A stretch of DNA of 64,000 nucleotides from Mycolicibacterium moriokaense (GTDB taxonomy: Bacteria > Actinomycetota > Actinomycetes > Mycobacteriales > Mycobacteriaceae). The notes below the pieces were generated by a model. It did not search any database and was not told where the DNA came from. It worked only from the letters and a program-made list of their open reading frames with translations. This document shows, one piece after another, positions 42,309 through 51,422 of this stretch. The stretch's first letter is position 1. Each line of letters opens with the position of its first letter. The position numbers were made by a program, and so were the translations under genes. The stretch lies in contig NZ_QQBJ01000006.1 of NCBI RefSeq assembly GCF_003347205.1, forward strand, positions 124,001 to 188,000. Reading direction: 5' to 3'.

Positions 42309-42398
42309 AGGTTTGACGGCTGTGACAAGCGTCTCAGCAAAAATCAGTTCAGGCGACCGTCACACCGCAGGTCAGGCCATTTGTCAGGCCAACAGCAC

Positions 42399-43547
42399 CT
42401 ACAGCCCGAGCGACTTGGCGATGATCACCTTCATCACCTCGCTGGTGCCGGCGTAGATGCGGGCCACCCGGGCGTCGGTGTACAACCGGGCGATCGGGTA
42501 CTCCATCATGTAGCCGTAGCCGCCGAACAGCTGCAGACACCGGTCGACGACGCGCTGCTGCATCTCCGTGCAGAACAGCTTCACCCGCGCCGCGTCGGCG
42601 CCGGTCAACTCGCCGTCGACGTGCAGCGCGATCGCGCGGTCCAGCATCGCCTGCGCGGCTTCCACCTCTGTCGAACATGCGGCGAGCTCGAACTTCGTGT
42701 TCTGGAACGACGCGACGGGTGTGCCGAACGCTTTGCGGTCCTTGGTGTAGTCGATGGCCGCGGCGATCGCCGACCGCGCCTGCGCCACCGACCCGACCGC
42801 GACCGTGAGCCGCTCCTGCGGCAGGTTGTGGCCGAGGTAGCTGAACGCCTCGCCTTCCTCCCCCAGCACGTTCGCCGCGGGCACCCGCACGTCCACGAAC
42901 GACAGTTCGGCGGTGTCCTGCACCTTGCAGCCCATCTTGTCGAGCTCGCGTCCGCGGTTGAAGCCGGCCATCCCGTCCTCGACGACCAGCAGCGTCAGGC
43001 CCTTGCGCCGGTTGTCGGGGTCCGTGGCCGTGCGGGCGACGGTGATGACCAGGTCGGCCTGCATGCCGCCGGTGATGAAGGTCTTGGCGCCGTTGACGAT
43101 CCAGTCGTCGCCGTCGCGCACCGCCGTGGTGCGCATGCCCGCGAGATCCGACCCGGTGCCGGGCTCCGTCATCGCAACGGCGGTCAGCAGCTTGCCCGCC
43201 GCCAGCCCTGGGAACCAGCGTTCGCGCTGCTCGGCGTTGGCGTAGTGCAGGAAGTACGGCAGGATCACCTCGAGCTGAGTGCGCACCGTCGACAGCGTGA
43301 CGAGCGCCTTGGCCGCCTCCTCCTGCATCACCACGTTGTAGCGGTAATCGGGTTCGCCACCGCCGCCGTACTCCTCGGGGATCGCCATCCCGAGCATGCC
43401 GAGCGAACCCATCTGCTCGAACACCTCGCGGGGCATCCGGCCGCCCTTCTCCCACGCGGGATAGTGCGGCACCACTTCCTTTTCCACGAAGTCGCGGCAC
43501 AACTCACGGAAGGCCTCGTGATCGGAGGTGAAGATGTCTCGACGCAC
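42399..43547 (-). CDS. Acyl-CoA dehydrogenase
   Basis: A 382-residue ACAD of the general short/medium-chain type: AVAMTEPGTGSDLAG loop, VNGAKTFITGGMQADL, QLFGGYGYMMEYP and a C-terminal IYAGTSEVMKVIIAK, where the Glu of the last motif is typical. It is more canonical than the other ACADs here. The GTG start has CAGGAGGC 8-10 bases before it. It is the last gene of a five-gene minus-strand series with thiolase, CoA-transferase, SDR and another ACAD, which together make a nearly complete beta-oxidation set. Confidence 0.93.
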   Translation of the reverse strand: MRRDIFTSDHEAFRELCRDFVEKEVVPHYPAWEKGGRMPREVFEQMGSLGMLGMAIPEEYGGGGEPDYRYNVVMQEEAAKALVTLSTVRTQLEVILPYFLHYANAEQRERWFPGLAAGKLLTAVAMTEPGTGSDLAGMRTTAVRDGDDWIVNGAKTFITGGMQADLVITVARTATDPDNRRKGLTLLVVEDGMAGFNRGRELDKMGCKVQDTAELSFVDVRVPAANVLGEEGEAFSYLGHNLPQERLTVAVGSVAQARSAIAAAIDYTKDRKAFGTPVASFQNTKFELAACSTEVEAAQAMLDRAIALHVDGELTGADAARVKLFCTEMQQRVVDRCLQLFGGYGYMMEYPIARLYTDARVARIYAGTSEVMKVIIAKSLGL

Positions 43548-43590
43548 GCGGCGCCTCCTGTCTACTAGGCGATGAGTTCGACTTCCATCG

Positions 43591-44736
43591 CTACGCGATG
43601 AGTTCTACCAAAGTGGCGTTGGCGGTGCCGCCGCCCTCGCACATCGTCTGCAGTCCGTATCGAATGCCGTTGTCCCGCATGTGGTTGAGCATCCGGGTCA
43701 TCAGCACTGCGCCCGACGCGCCGAGCGGATGGCCCAGCGCGATCGCGCCGCCCAGCGGGTTGAGGCGCTTCTCGTCGGCGCCGGTCTCCTGAAGCCACGC
43801 CAGCGGCACCGGCGCGAAGGCCTCATTGACCTCGAAGACGCCGACCTCGTCGATGCCGACTCCGGCCTTGTGCAACACCTTCTCGGTGGCCGGGATCGGA
43901 CCGGTGAGCATCAGCACCGGATCCGCACCCGTGACGGCGCCGGCGCGGTACCGCGCGATCGGGTTGAGCCCCATCGTGACGGCGTTCTCCGCCGTCGTCA
44001 CCAGCAACGCGGCCGCGCCGTCGGAGATCTGCGACGAGTTGCCCGCGTGGATGACGCCGTCTTCCTTGAACGCGGGCTTGAGGCCGGCGAGTTTCTCGAC
44101 GGTCGTTCCGCGCCGAATGCCCTCGTCGGCCAACACCGGTTCGCCGCCGGTGAAGACGGGGATCGTCTGGGTCTCGAAGGCACCGCTGTCCTGGGCCGCG
44201 GCCGCGCGCTCGTGCGAGGCGGCCGAGTATTCGTCGAGGCGAGTGCGGGAGAACCCCCACTTCTCGGCGATCATCTCAGCCGAGATGCCCTGGTTGAAGG
44301 AGAAATCGCCATAGCGCGCAAGCACTTTCGGCCCGTACGGCATTCCGGAAGCCCGGGCCGCGCCGAGCGGAACCCGGCTCATCACCTCGACCCCGCCTGC
44401 GACGACGACGTCCTGCTGACCCGACATCACCGCCTGCACCGCGAAGTCCAGCGCCTGCTGGCTCGACCCGCAGGCGCGGTTGACGGTGGTACCCGGAATG
44501 GATTCCGGCCACCCCGCGGCGAGCACCGAGTAGCGGCCGATGTTGCTGGACTGGTCTCCGACCTGGGAGACACAGCCCCAGACCACGTCGTCGATGATCT
44601 CCGGGTCGACGCCGGCGCGCTCGACCAGAGCGGTGAGGACGAGCGCGGACAGGTCGGCGGCATGCATCTCGGACAGCCCGCCGTTGCGCTTGCCAACCGG
44701 TGTCCGTACCGCTTCGACGATTACCGTTTCACGCAT
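43591..44736 (-). CDS. Acetyl-CoA acetyltransferase-type thiolase
   Basis: A 381-residue condensing/cleaving thiolase. The nucleophile is Cys89 in NRACGSSQQ; His336 is in GHPLGASGA, and Cys366 in CEGGGTANA completes the active site, with NEAFAPVPLAW typical of the fold. It cleaves a 3-ketoacyl-CoA to acetyl- or propionyl-CoA and a shortened chain. The 3' end is partly duplicated: a second VELIA-stop segment follows within 30 bases. It lies 17 bases after the CoA-transferase gene. Confidence 0.94.
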   Translation of the reverse strand: MRETVIVEAVRTPVGKRNGGLSEMHAADLSALVLTALVERAGVDPEIIDDVVWGCVSQVGDQSSNIGRYSVLAAGWPESIPGTTVNRACGSSQQALDFAVQAVMSGQQDVVVAGGVEVMSRVPLGAARASGMPYGPKVLARYGDFSFNQGISAEMIAEKWGFSRTRLDEYSAASHERAAAAQDSGAFETQTIPVFTGGEPVLADEGIRRGTTVEKLAGLKPAFKEDGVIHAGNSSQISDGAAALLVTTAENAVTMGLNPIARYRAGAVTGADPVLMLTGPIPATEKVLHKAGVGIDEVGVFEVNEAFAPVPLAWLQETGADEKRLNPLGGAIALGHPLGASGAVLMTRMLNHMRDNGIRYGLQTMCEGGGTANATLVELIA

Positions 44737-44753
44737 TTTGTCGTCTCCATTCC

Positions 44754-45974
44754 TCACGAGCCATAGGCAGGGCCGATGGCGTCCTGCTCGCGCAGCGCGG
44801 CGATGTCGTCGCGCCCGAATCCGAGTTCGGCGAGCACAGCGTCGGTGTGCTGGCCAAGCCCCGGAACGGCCCCCATCGGCGGATCGTATCCGGCGATGAC
44901 GGGCGGCGGCAGCAGCGACGGTATCGGCCCCTTCGTGGTGCCCACTTCGCGCCACCGGTTGCGTGCGGCCAGCTGCGGGTGCACGACGACCTCGCTGGGC
45001 AGGTTGTACCGCGAGTTGCCGATGCCTGCTTGATCGGCCACCTTCTGGATGTGCGCGAGATCGTGCTGCGCACACCAGGACCCGATTGCCTCCTCGAGTA
45101 CCTCGCGGTGTGCGCACCTGCCGGGGTTGGTGGCGAACCGCGGATCGTCGGCCAGGTCCTGGCGCTCGATGATCTCCCTGGCCACCCGCTGCCACTCCCG
45201 GTCGTTGGTGGTGCCGAGCACGACCGTCTGCCCGTCGCGGGTCGGGAACGCCCCGTAGGGCGCCACCGCCGGTGAACCGACGCCGAGTGGCTGCTGGTCG
45301 ATGCCGGAGTGCTGGGTGTAGGTCAGCTGATAGCCCATCACGTCGGTCAGCACGTCGAACAGGCTCAGTCCCACGGCGGGCGCGGGACCATCGCGACGGC
45401 CGCGGTCGAACAGCAACGCGAGGATGGACAACGCGGCGTACAGGCCCGTGGTGAAGTCGGCCATCGCCGGTCCGGGCTTGGCGGGCATTCCGGGATGTCC
45501 GGTGACCGCACACGAGCCACCCTCGGCCTGGATCAGCAGGTCGTATGCGCGCTTGTGGGAGATCGGCCCGCCAGGTCCGTAGCCGTCGATCTCGACGGGT
45601 ATGACGTTCGGGTGCCGCACGGCGAGGTCTGCGGGCGAAAGGCCAAGGCGCGCGGTTGATCCCGGCGCGAGGTTGGACACGAACGCGTCGGCGCGGTCGA
45701 GCAGTCGATGCAGGACCTCCACCCCCGCAGGCGACTTCAGGTTCAGGGTGACCGATTCCTTGCCCCGGTTGCACCACACGAAGTGCGCCGCCAGACCGCC
45801 TGGGCCGTTGACGACGTCGTCGTAGTCGCGGGCGAAGTCGCCGCCCTTGGGGTTCTCTACCTTGATGACGCGGGCACCGAAGTCGGCGAGCACCCTGGTG
45901 CACATCGGTGCGGCGACGGCCTGTTCCATGGCGACGACGGTGATGCCGGCCAGCGGACCCTGAGACCCGGTCAC
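44754..45974 (-). CDS. Family III CoA-transferase (CaiB/BaiF-like)
   Basis: A 406-residue CoA-transferase. It has the N-terminal GITVVAMEQAVAAPMCTRVL, the GYGPGGPISHKRAYD segment, and the catalytic Asp in AMADFTTGLYAA; the C-terminus has GLGQHTDAVLAELG. It should transfer CoA onto a pathway acid from a donor such as succinyl-CoA. GTGA overlap with the SDR gene. It is the second such enzyme in the window and diverged from the one at 4396, so the two probably serve different acids. Confidence 0.9.
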   Translation of the reverse strand: MTGSQGPLAGITVVAMEQAVAAPMCTRVLADFGARVIKVENPKGGDFARDYDDVVNGPGGLAAHFVWCNRGKESVTLNLKSPAGVEVLHRLLDRADAFVSNLAPGSTARLGLSPADLAVRHPNVIPVEIDGYGPGGPISHKRAYDLLIQAEGGSCAVTGHPGMPAKPGPAMADFTTGLYAALSILALLFDRGRRDGPAPAVGLSLFDVLTDVMGYQLTYTQHSGIDQQPLGVGSPAVAPYGAFPTRDGQTVVLGTTNDREWQRVAREIIERQDLADDPRFATNPGRCAHREVLEEAIGSWCAQHDLAHIQKVADQAGIGNSRYNLPSEVVVHPQLAARNRWREVGTTKGPIPSLLPPPVIAGYDPPMGAVPGLGQHTDAVLAELGFGRDDIAALREQDAIGPAYGS

Positions 45975-46732
45975 ATCACCATGCCGCCGTCGACGGGCAG
46001 CACCTGCCCGGTGATGTACGACGCGGCATCCGACGCCATGAACACGAACGCGCCCGCCACCTCTTCGGGGCCGGCCCAGCGCTTCAACGGAATGCGGGCC
46101 ATCATGTTGGCGGCGAACTTCTCGTTGGTGCGGATCGTCTCGGTCATCGGCGTGGCGGCAAGTGGCGCAAGCGCATTGACCATGATGTTCTTCGGTGCGA
46201 GTTCACGGGCCAACGATTTGGTGAAGCCGATCAGGCCCGCCTTGGCGGCGGAGTAATTGACCTGGCCCAGTGTTCCGGTGAGCCCGGCCGCCGACGTCAC
46301 GTTGATGACGCGGCCGGTGCCGTCGGTCGGCATGAACGGCAGCGCGGCCTGCGTGCAGTGGAACGTGCCCATGACGTGCACGTCGAACGTCAGCCGAAAG
46401 GTCTCGTCGGTCAGCTTCGGAAACATGGCGGGAGACGTGACGCCCGCGTTGTTCACCAGGATGTGCAGCGCTCCCCCGCCCAGTCCCGCGGCCTGCTCGG
46501 CAGCGGCGTCGGCCGCCGCGCGGTCACCCACGTCGAGCGCACACGAGTCGGCCTTGCCGCCTGACGCGCGAATCCGTTCGGCCACCGCGGAAGCCGCGTC
46601 GGGGTTGATGTCGGTGACGAGCACCGCGGCGCCCGCGTCGGCCAGCGCTGCGGCAACAGCGGCGCCGATCCCGCCGCCCGCGCCGGCACCGGTGACCAGC
46701 GCCGCGCGCCCGGTCAGGTCGAAGTAACCCAT
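45971..46732 (-). CDS. SDR-family oxidoreductase (3-hydroxyacyl-CoA dehydrogenase-like)
   Basis: A 253-residue SDR: TGAGAGGGIG cofactor motif, LVNNAGVTSP, VTSAAGLTG with the catalytic Ser, Tyr160 and Lys164 in NYSAAKAGL, and ITGQVLPVDGGMVM at the end. It looks like a FabG/HSD17B4-type 3-hydroxyacyl-CoA dehydrogenase, which fits the thiolase and ACAD context. It starts one base after the upstream ACAD stop and overlaps the CoA-transferase start. Confidence 0.9.
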   Translation of the reverse strand: MGYFDLTGRAALVTGAGAGGGIGAAVAAALADAGAAVLVTDINPDAASAVAERIRASGGKADSCALDVGDRAAADAAAEQAAGLGGGALHILVNNAGVTSPAMFPKLTDETFRLTFDVHVMGTFHCTQAALPFMPTDGTGRVINVTSAAGLTGTLGQVNYSAAKAGLIGFTKSLARELAPKNIMVNALAPLAATPMTETIRTNEKFAANMMARIPLKRWAGPEEVAGAFVFMASDAASYITGQVLPVDGGMVM

Positions 46733-46733
46733 C

Positions 46734-47900
46734 TCAGTAGCTCCTCGGCATCCCGAGCACGTGTTCGCCCAGGAAGTTCAGGATCATCTCCTGGCTCACC
46801 GGCGCGATCTTCATCAGGCGCGACTCGCGGAAGTAGCGCGACACGTTGTACTCCTCGGAATAGCCCATGCCGCCGTGCAATTGCAGTGCGCGGTCAGCCG
46901 CGCCGAATCCGGCATCGGCACACAGGTATTTGGCCGTGTTGGCCTCGCGTCCGCAGGGCTTGCCGTTGTCGTAGAGCCATGTCGCCTTGCGCAGCACCAG
47001 TTCGGCGGCGTCGAGGCGGGCCAACGAATCCGCCAGCGGGAACTGCAGGCCCTGATTCATGCCGATGGGCCGATCGAACACGACGCGCTCGTTGCCGTAC
47101 TTGACCGCCTTCTCGAGTGCGACGCGGCCGATGCCCAGCGCCTCGGCGGCGATCAGCATGCGTTCGGGGTTGAGACCGTCGAGGATGTACTTGAAGCCCT
47201 TGCCCTCTTCGCCGACCCGGTCGCCGACCGGCACCATCAGGTCGTCGATGAAGACCTCGTTGGAGCTCACCGCGTTTCGGCCCATCTTGTTGATCGGCCG
47301 GATGTCGACATGGTCGCGGTCGAGGTCGGTCAAAAACAGCGTCATGCCGTCGGTCTTCTTGGTCACCTCGTCGAAGGGCGTGGTGCGCGTGAGCAGCAGG
47401 ATCTTCTCCGACTCCAATGCCTTGGAGATCCAGACCTTGCGACCGTTGACCCGGTAATGGTCACCCTCGCGCTTGGCGAACGTGGTGATCCGCGAGGTGT
47501 CCAGTCCCGCACCGGGTTCGGTGACACCGAAGCAGACGTGCAGGTCGCCGTCCACGATGCGCGGCAGCGTCGCTTTCTTGAGTTCGTCGGAGCCGTGTTT
47601 GACCACCGGCTGCATGCCGAAGATGGACAGGTGGATGGCGCTGGCGCCGTTCATCGCCGCCCCGGAGCGGGCGACCTCCTCGAGGAGCAGCGTCGCCTCG
47701 GTGATGCCGAGGCCATGGCCGCCGTACTCCTCCGGGATGGTCATGCCGAGCCAGCCGCCCTTGGCGATCGCGTCGTAGAACTCCTGCGGGAATTCGTGCG
47801 CCTGGTCCTTCTGCATCCAGTAGTGGTCGTCGAAGCGGCCCGCCAGTTCGGCGACGGACTTGCGGATCAGTTCCTGATCCTCGCTCAGCTCGAAACTCAT
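46734..47900 (-). CDS. Acyl-CoA dehydrogenase
   Basis: A 388-residue ACAD starting MSFELSEDQELIRKSV. It has CFGVTEPGAGLDTSR (with Leu for the usual Ser in GSD), VNGRKVWISKALESE, and QLHGGMGYSEEYNVSR in the C-terminal region. It is the first gene of the beta-oxidation operon that runs to 42399. The ATG at 47900 is chosen; upstream lies a strong hairpin that separates it from the amidohydrolase gene, so it must have its own promoter in the 47901-47956 region, which shows no clear operator. Confidence 0.92.
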   Translation of the reverse strand: MSFELSEDQELIRKSVAELAGRFDDHYWMQKDQAHEFPQEFYDAIAKGGWLGMTIPEEYGGHGLGITEATLLLEEVARSGAAMNGASAIHLSIFGMQPVVKHGSDELKKATLPRIVDGDLHVCFGVTEPGAGLDTSRITTFAKREGDHYRVNGRKVWISKALESEKILLLTRTTPFDEVTKKTDGMTLFLTDLDRDHVDIRPINKMGRNAVSSNEVFIDDLMVPVGDRVGEEGKGFKYILDGLNPERMLIAAEALGIGRVALEKAVKYGNERVVFDRPIGMNQGLQFPLADSLARLDAAELVLRKATWLYDNGKPCGREANTAKYLCADAGFGAADRALQLHGGMGYSEEYNVSRYFRESRLMKIAPVSQEMILNFLGEHVLGMPRSY

Positions 47901-47956
47901 TCCCCCAAGAACGTCGGCCACTGTTCTCCTGCTCTTTCTGTCGTCGGCACAGCCGG

Positions 47957-47995
47957 GTGCGCCGGTGCGATCACCCATTCTGCGCACCGGCGCAC
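47957..47995 (-). terminator. Perfect 13-base hairpin after the amidohydrolase gene
   Basis: Arms 47957-47969 and 47983-47995 (GTGCGCCGGTGCG and its complement) pair perfectly around a 13-base loop, 19 bases after the amidohydrolase stop on the minus strand. GC-rich with no T tract, as common in mycobacteria. It probably ends the amidohydrolase transcript before the ACAD operon. Confidence 0.65.
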
Positions 47996-48014
47996 TGTCG
48001 CCCCGCGGACCTGG

Positions 48015-49310
48015 TCAGTCCTTGTTGCCGGTCAGCTCCTTGGCGCTCGCCGCGAAGTCGGCGAAGTTCGCGCCGGTCTTCTCTTTCTTGGACAGCGCCT
48101 GGATGGATACGTCGTGGCCTTCTGCGGCTTTGCGCAGTGCGCCGACGGTGGCCTGTTCCTTCGAGATGTGGGTGAAGGGGTCCCAGTGATACCAGCGCAT
48201 GGCGTTCTCGAAGGTCATCTTGTTGACGTCGTCGTCGCCCACGTTGTGCTCGGTGAGCACTTCGTCGAGCTGCTCGGGCGCGCCGGGCCACATCGAATCG
48301 GAGTGCGGGTAGTCGGCTTCCCAGCAGATGTTGTCGATGCCGACATCGTGGCGCAGCTGCACCCCGACGTGATCGGAGATGAAACAGGTCAAGAAGTGCT
48401 CACGGAACACCTCGGAGGGCTTCTTGCCCTTGAAGTCCTGCCCGGTCCACGTCGAGTGCATCTCGTAGGTGCGATCCGCGCGCTCCAGGAAATACGGAAT
48501 CCAGCCCGTACCACCCTCGGACAGCGCGATCTTGAGATCCGGGTACTCCTTGATCGGACGACTCCACAGCAGATCCGCGGCGGCCTGCACGATGTTCATC
48601 GGCTGCAGCGTGATCATCACGTCCATCGGCGCGTCCGGGGCGGTGATCGCCAACCGGCCCGAGGACCCGATGTGCACGTTGAGCACCGTGTCGGTGTCCA
48701 CCAGCGCGTCCCACATCGGCTTCCAGTAGTCGAAGTCGTGGAAGCTCGGATAGCCCATCGCCGCCGGGTTCTCGGTGAATGTCAGCGAATGCACACCCCG
48801 CTTGGCGTTACGCCGAATCTCGGCTGCACACGCTTCGGCGTCCCAGATCACCGGCAGCGTCATCGGGATGAACCGGGCCGGGTACTCCCCGCACCACTCC
48901 TCGACATGCCAGTCGTTGTAGGCCTGCACCAGCGCCAGCGAGAACTCCGGATCCTCGGTGGCGAACAACCGCCCGGCGAACCCGGGAAACGACGGGAAGC
49001 ACATCGAGCCCAGAATGCCCCCGGCGTTCATGTCCTTCACGCGCTCGTCGACGTTGTAACAGCCCGGCCGGATCTCATCGAGGCCCTGGGGCTCCAGCCC
49101 GTACTCCTCCTTCGGCCGGCCCGCCACCGCGTTGAGCGCCACATTCGGGATCACCACATCGCGGAACTGCCAGGTATCGCTGCCGTCCGGGTTGTGCACC
49201 AACCGCGGCGCGTCATCCAGATACTTCTTGGCCAGATGGTTGGCGAACATGTCAGGCGGTTCGACGATGTGATCGTCGACGCTGACCAGAATCATGTCTT
49301 CCTTGTTCAT
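48015..49310 (-). CDS. Amidohydrolase-2 family hydrolase/decarboxylase
   Basis: A 431-residue amidohydrolase-2 protein: SVDDHIVEPPDMF near residue 10, LNVHIGSSG, LSEGGTGWIPYFLERAD and EADYPHSDSMWPG, which keeps the catalytic Asp. It resembles actinobacterial proteins annotated as metal-dependent hydrolases near Rieske and ACAD genes. It stands alone between a divergent promoter region and a hairpin terminator. The 234-base region shared with the Rieske module at 49545 holds a GAGAAC-type operator, so it may be co-regulated with that module. Substrate unknown. Confidence 0.9.
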   Translation of the reverse strand: MNKEDMILVSVDDHIVEPPDMFANHLAKKYLDDAPRLVHNPDGSDTWQFRDVVIPNVALNAVAGRPKEEYGLEPQGLDEIRPGCYNVDERVKDMNAGGILGSMCFPSFPGFAGRLFATEDPEFSLALVQAYNDWHVEEWCGEYPARFIPMTLPVIWDAEACAAEIRRNAKRGVHSLTFTENPAAMGYPSFHDFDYWKPMWDALVDTDTVLNVHIGSSGRLAITAPDAPMDVMITLQPMNIVQAAADLLWSRPIKEYPDLKIALSEGGTGWIPYFLERADRTYEMHSTWTGQDFKGKKPSEVFREHFLTCFISDHVGVQLRHDVGIDNICWEADYPHSDSMWPGAPEQLDEVLTEHNVGDDDVNKMTFENAMRWYHWDPFTHISKEQATVGALRKAAEGHDVSIQALSKKEKTGANFADFAASAKELTGNKD

Positions 49311-49487
49311 GGGGCTCCCTTCCCTCTCACCACCACCGTAGTATCCGCGTTGTTCTCTATCCAGGGAAACTAGCTTCTCTCCGGGCGAGAATCAATCTCC
49401 AGGGCCTGTTGTCCCACGATAACGCGGGACAAATGTTTGGTAACGGGCCTGTTCCGGCAGTGCCCCATTGACCATCGGCGAAAAAGA

Positions 49488-49524
49488 TGGAAATGTATTA
49501 GTCGGAAATGAGAACCTGATTCTC
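49488..49524 (+). promoter_or_regulatory. Operator (site 4) and upstream box of the third Rieske module
   Basis: GAGAAC-CTG-ATTCTC at 49510-49524 lies 20 bases before the GTG of the first gene. TGGAAATGTA (49488-49497) stands upstream at the same distance as in the promoter of the P450 at 22089. The rest of the 234-base gap holds only a degenerate half-site around 49387. Confidence 0.68.
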
Positions 49525-49544
49525 ACACCCGAGAGGAGAACGCC

Positions 49545-50075
49545 GTGCGCCTGCCCCCGCTGCCTGCGGATCAGTGGGACGACGCCGTCGATCGCGCGCT
49601 CGCTGTGATGCTGCCCCCCGAGCGGCGCAACCCGGAGAACGCGAGCAACATCCTGGGTACCTTCGTCAACCACCCGGCACTGACGAAGGAGTTCCTGCGC
49701 TTCAACGTGCATCTGCTCTTCAACTCGACGCTGCCGCCGCGGCTGCGTGAGCTTGCGATCCTTCGGGTGGCGCACCGGACCGACTCGGCTTACGAGTGGA
49801 TGCAGCACGTCAAGATGGGCCGCAACGAGGGCCTCACCGACGACGACATCGCGGGTGTGCAGCGCGGCGAGGCAGCCGATGACTTCGACCGCCTGGTGTT
49901 GGCCGCGGTGGATGAACTTCTCAAGTCCTACCAGTTGACGGACGCCACCTGGGCGGCGTTGGGCGAGCGTTTCGACAAGCGTCAGCGGATGGACTTCGTC
50001 TTCACGGTCGGCTGCTACATCACCGTGTCAATGGCCCTGAAAACCTTCGGCGTTGAGCTCGAACAGGAGAGGTAA
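49545..50075 (+). CDS. Carboxymuconolactone decarboxylase/AhpD-fold protein
   Basis: A 176-residue all-helical protein of the CMD/AhpD family: LPPRLRELAILRVAHRTDSAYEW then HVKMGRNEGLTDDDI. The CxxC pair of AhpD peroxidase types is absent (AYEWMQHV), which puts it with the Cys-free group, where Glu and His may act in lactone or ketoester chemistry. GTG start with GAGAGGAG. It heads the third Rieske module, six bases before the oxygenase gene. Confidence 0.88.
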   Translation: MRLPPLPADQWDDAVDRALAVMLPPERRNPENASNILGTFVNHPALTKEFLRFNVHLLFNSTLPPRLRELAILRVAHRTDSAYEWMQHVKMGRNEGLTDDDIAGVQRGEAADDFDRLVLAAVDELLKSYQLTDATWAALGERFDKRQRMDFVFTVGCYITVSMALKTFGVELEQER

Positions 50076-50081
50076 GCGAAA

Positions 50082-51422
50082 GTGGCATTTTTCCCCAAAC
50101 CGGCTGCGGGCAGCTGGACAGAGAACTGGCCGGAGCTCGGCACGGCCCCGGTCGACTACACCGATTCGATCGACCCGGAGCAGTGGAAGCTCGAGCAACA
50201 GGCGATCTTCAAGAAGTGCTGGCTCAACGTCGGCCGGGTGGAACGCCTGCCGCGCAAGGGCAGCTACTTCACCCGTGAAATGCCCTCGGCGGGCCCGGGC
50301 ACCTCGGTGATCATCGTCAAGGACGTCGAGGACGGAGTCGACGTCGTCCGCGCGTTCTACAACATGTGCCGCCACCGCGGAAACAAGTTGGTGTGGAACG
50401 ACTATCCGGGCGAGGAGGTGTCCGGCACCTGCCGCCAGTTCACCTGCAAGTACCACGCCTGGCGTTACTCGCTCAAAGGCGACCTCACCTTCGTCCAGCA
50501 GGAGGGCGAGTTCTTCGACCTCGACAAGGCGGACTTCGGGCTGGTGCCGGTGCGCTGCGAGGTGTGGGAGGGCTTCATCTTCATCAACTTCGACAACGAC
50601 GCAGAGCCGCTCACCGACTACCTCGGCGACTTCGCGAAGGGGCTGGAGGGCTATCCATTCGGTGAGATGACGGAGACGTATTCCTATCGGGCCGAGGTCA
50701 ATTCGAACTGGAAGCTGTTCATCGACGCGTTCGTCGAGTTCTACCACGCGCCGGTCCTGCACATGAAGCAGGCGGTCAAGGAGGAAGCCGACAAGCTGGC
50801 CGGCTTCGGCTTCGAGGCGCTGCACTACGACATCAAGGGCAGGCACTCGATGATCTCGTCCTGGGGCGGCATGAGCCCGCCGAAGGACGAGAACATGGTC
50901 AAGCCCATCGAACGCGTGCTGCACAGCGGGCTGTTCGGGCCGTGGGACCGGCCGAAGATCAAGGGCATCCTGCCCGACGAGTTGCCGCCTGCGGTCAACC
51001 CGGCGCGTCACCACGCGTGGGGTCAGGACTCGTTCGAGTTCTTCCCGAACTTCACGCTGCTGCTGTGGGCGCCGGGCTGGTATCTCACCTATCACTACTG
51101 GCCCACCGATGTGGACAAGCACATTTTCGAGTGCACGCTCTATTTCGTGCCCGCGACCAACACCCGCGAGCGTCTCGCCCACGAGTTGGCGGCGGTGACG
51201 TTCAAGGAGTACGCATTCCAGGACGCCAACACCCTGGAAGCCACCCAGACGATGATCGGAACCAAGGTCGTCAAGGACTTCCCGCTGTGCGATCAGGAGA
51301 TCCTGCTGCGCCATCTGCACAAGACGGCATGGGACTACGTCAACGCCTACAAGAGAGAAAAGGGACTGGCCAACGGCCATTCCGGCGCCACAGCCAACGA
51401 GAAGGACTCGATCAATGTCTAA
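50082..51422 (+). CDS. Rieske non-haem iron oxygenase, copy 3
   Basis: A 446-residue oxygenase alpha subunit. Cluster ligands are Cys96, His98, Cys122 and His125; catalytic His222 and His227 lie in EFYHAPVLH, with Glu219 at the bridging position. It begins MAFFPKPAAGSWTENW, like the other two copies, and is nearest to copy 2 over the catalytic domain (HYWPT, KEYAFQDANTLEATQT). It has a longer C-terminal tail of about 20 residues. The start of the small-protein gene overlaps its end by eight bases. Confidence 0.94.
   Translation: MAFFPKPAAGSWTENWPELGTAPVDYTDSIDPEQWKLEQQAIFKKCWLNVGRVERLPRKGSYFTREMPSAGPGTSVIIVKDVEDGVDVVRAFYNMCRHRGNKLVWNDYPGEEVSGTCRQFTCKYHAWRYSLKGDLTFVQQEGEFFDLDKADFGLVPVRCEVWEGFIFINFDNDAEPLTDYLGDFAKGLEGYPFGEMTETYSYRAEVNSNWKLFIDAFVEFYHAPVLHMKQAVKEEADKLAGFGFEALHYDIKGRHSMISSWGGMSPPKDENMVKPIERVLHSGLFGPWDRPKIKGILPDELPPAVNPARHHAWGQDSFEFFPNFTLLLWAPGWYLTYHYWPTDVDKHIFECTLYFVPATNTRERLAHELAAVTFKEYAFQDANTLEATQTMIGTKVVKDFPLCDQEILLRHLHKTAWDYVNAYKREKGLANGHSGATANEKDSINV

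Noticed and set aside
43565-43608. Duplicated thiolase 3' end as a separate gene or regulatory repeat
   Set aside because: Only 18 bases are repeated (the VELIA-stop codons); it looks like a small slippage event without function.
46761-49373. Open frame of 870 codons antisense to an ACAD and an amidohydrolase
   Set aside because: Low-complexity Arg/His/Val-rich translation with no domains, spanning two well-supported genes on the other strand.
49387-49399. GAGAATCAATCTC as a further operator
   Set aside because: Half-sites are too close and differ in spacing from the six good copies; it is at best a degenerate site.
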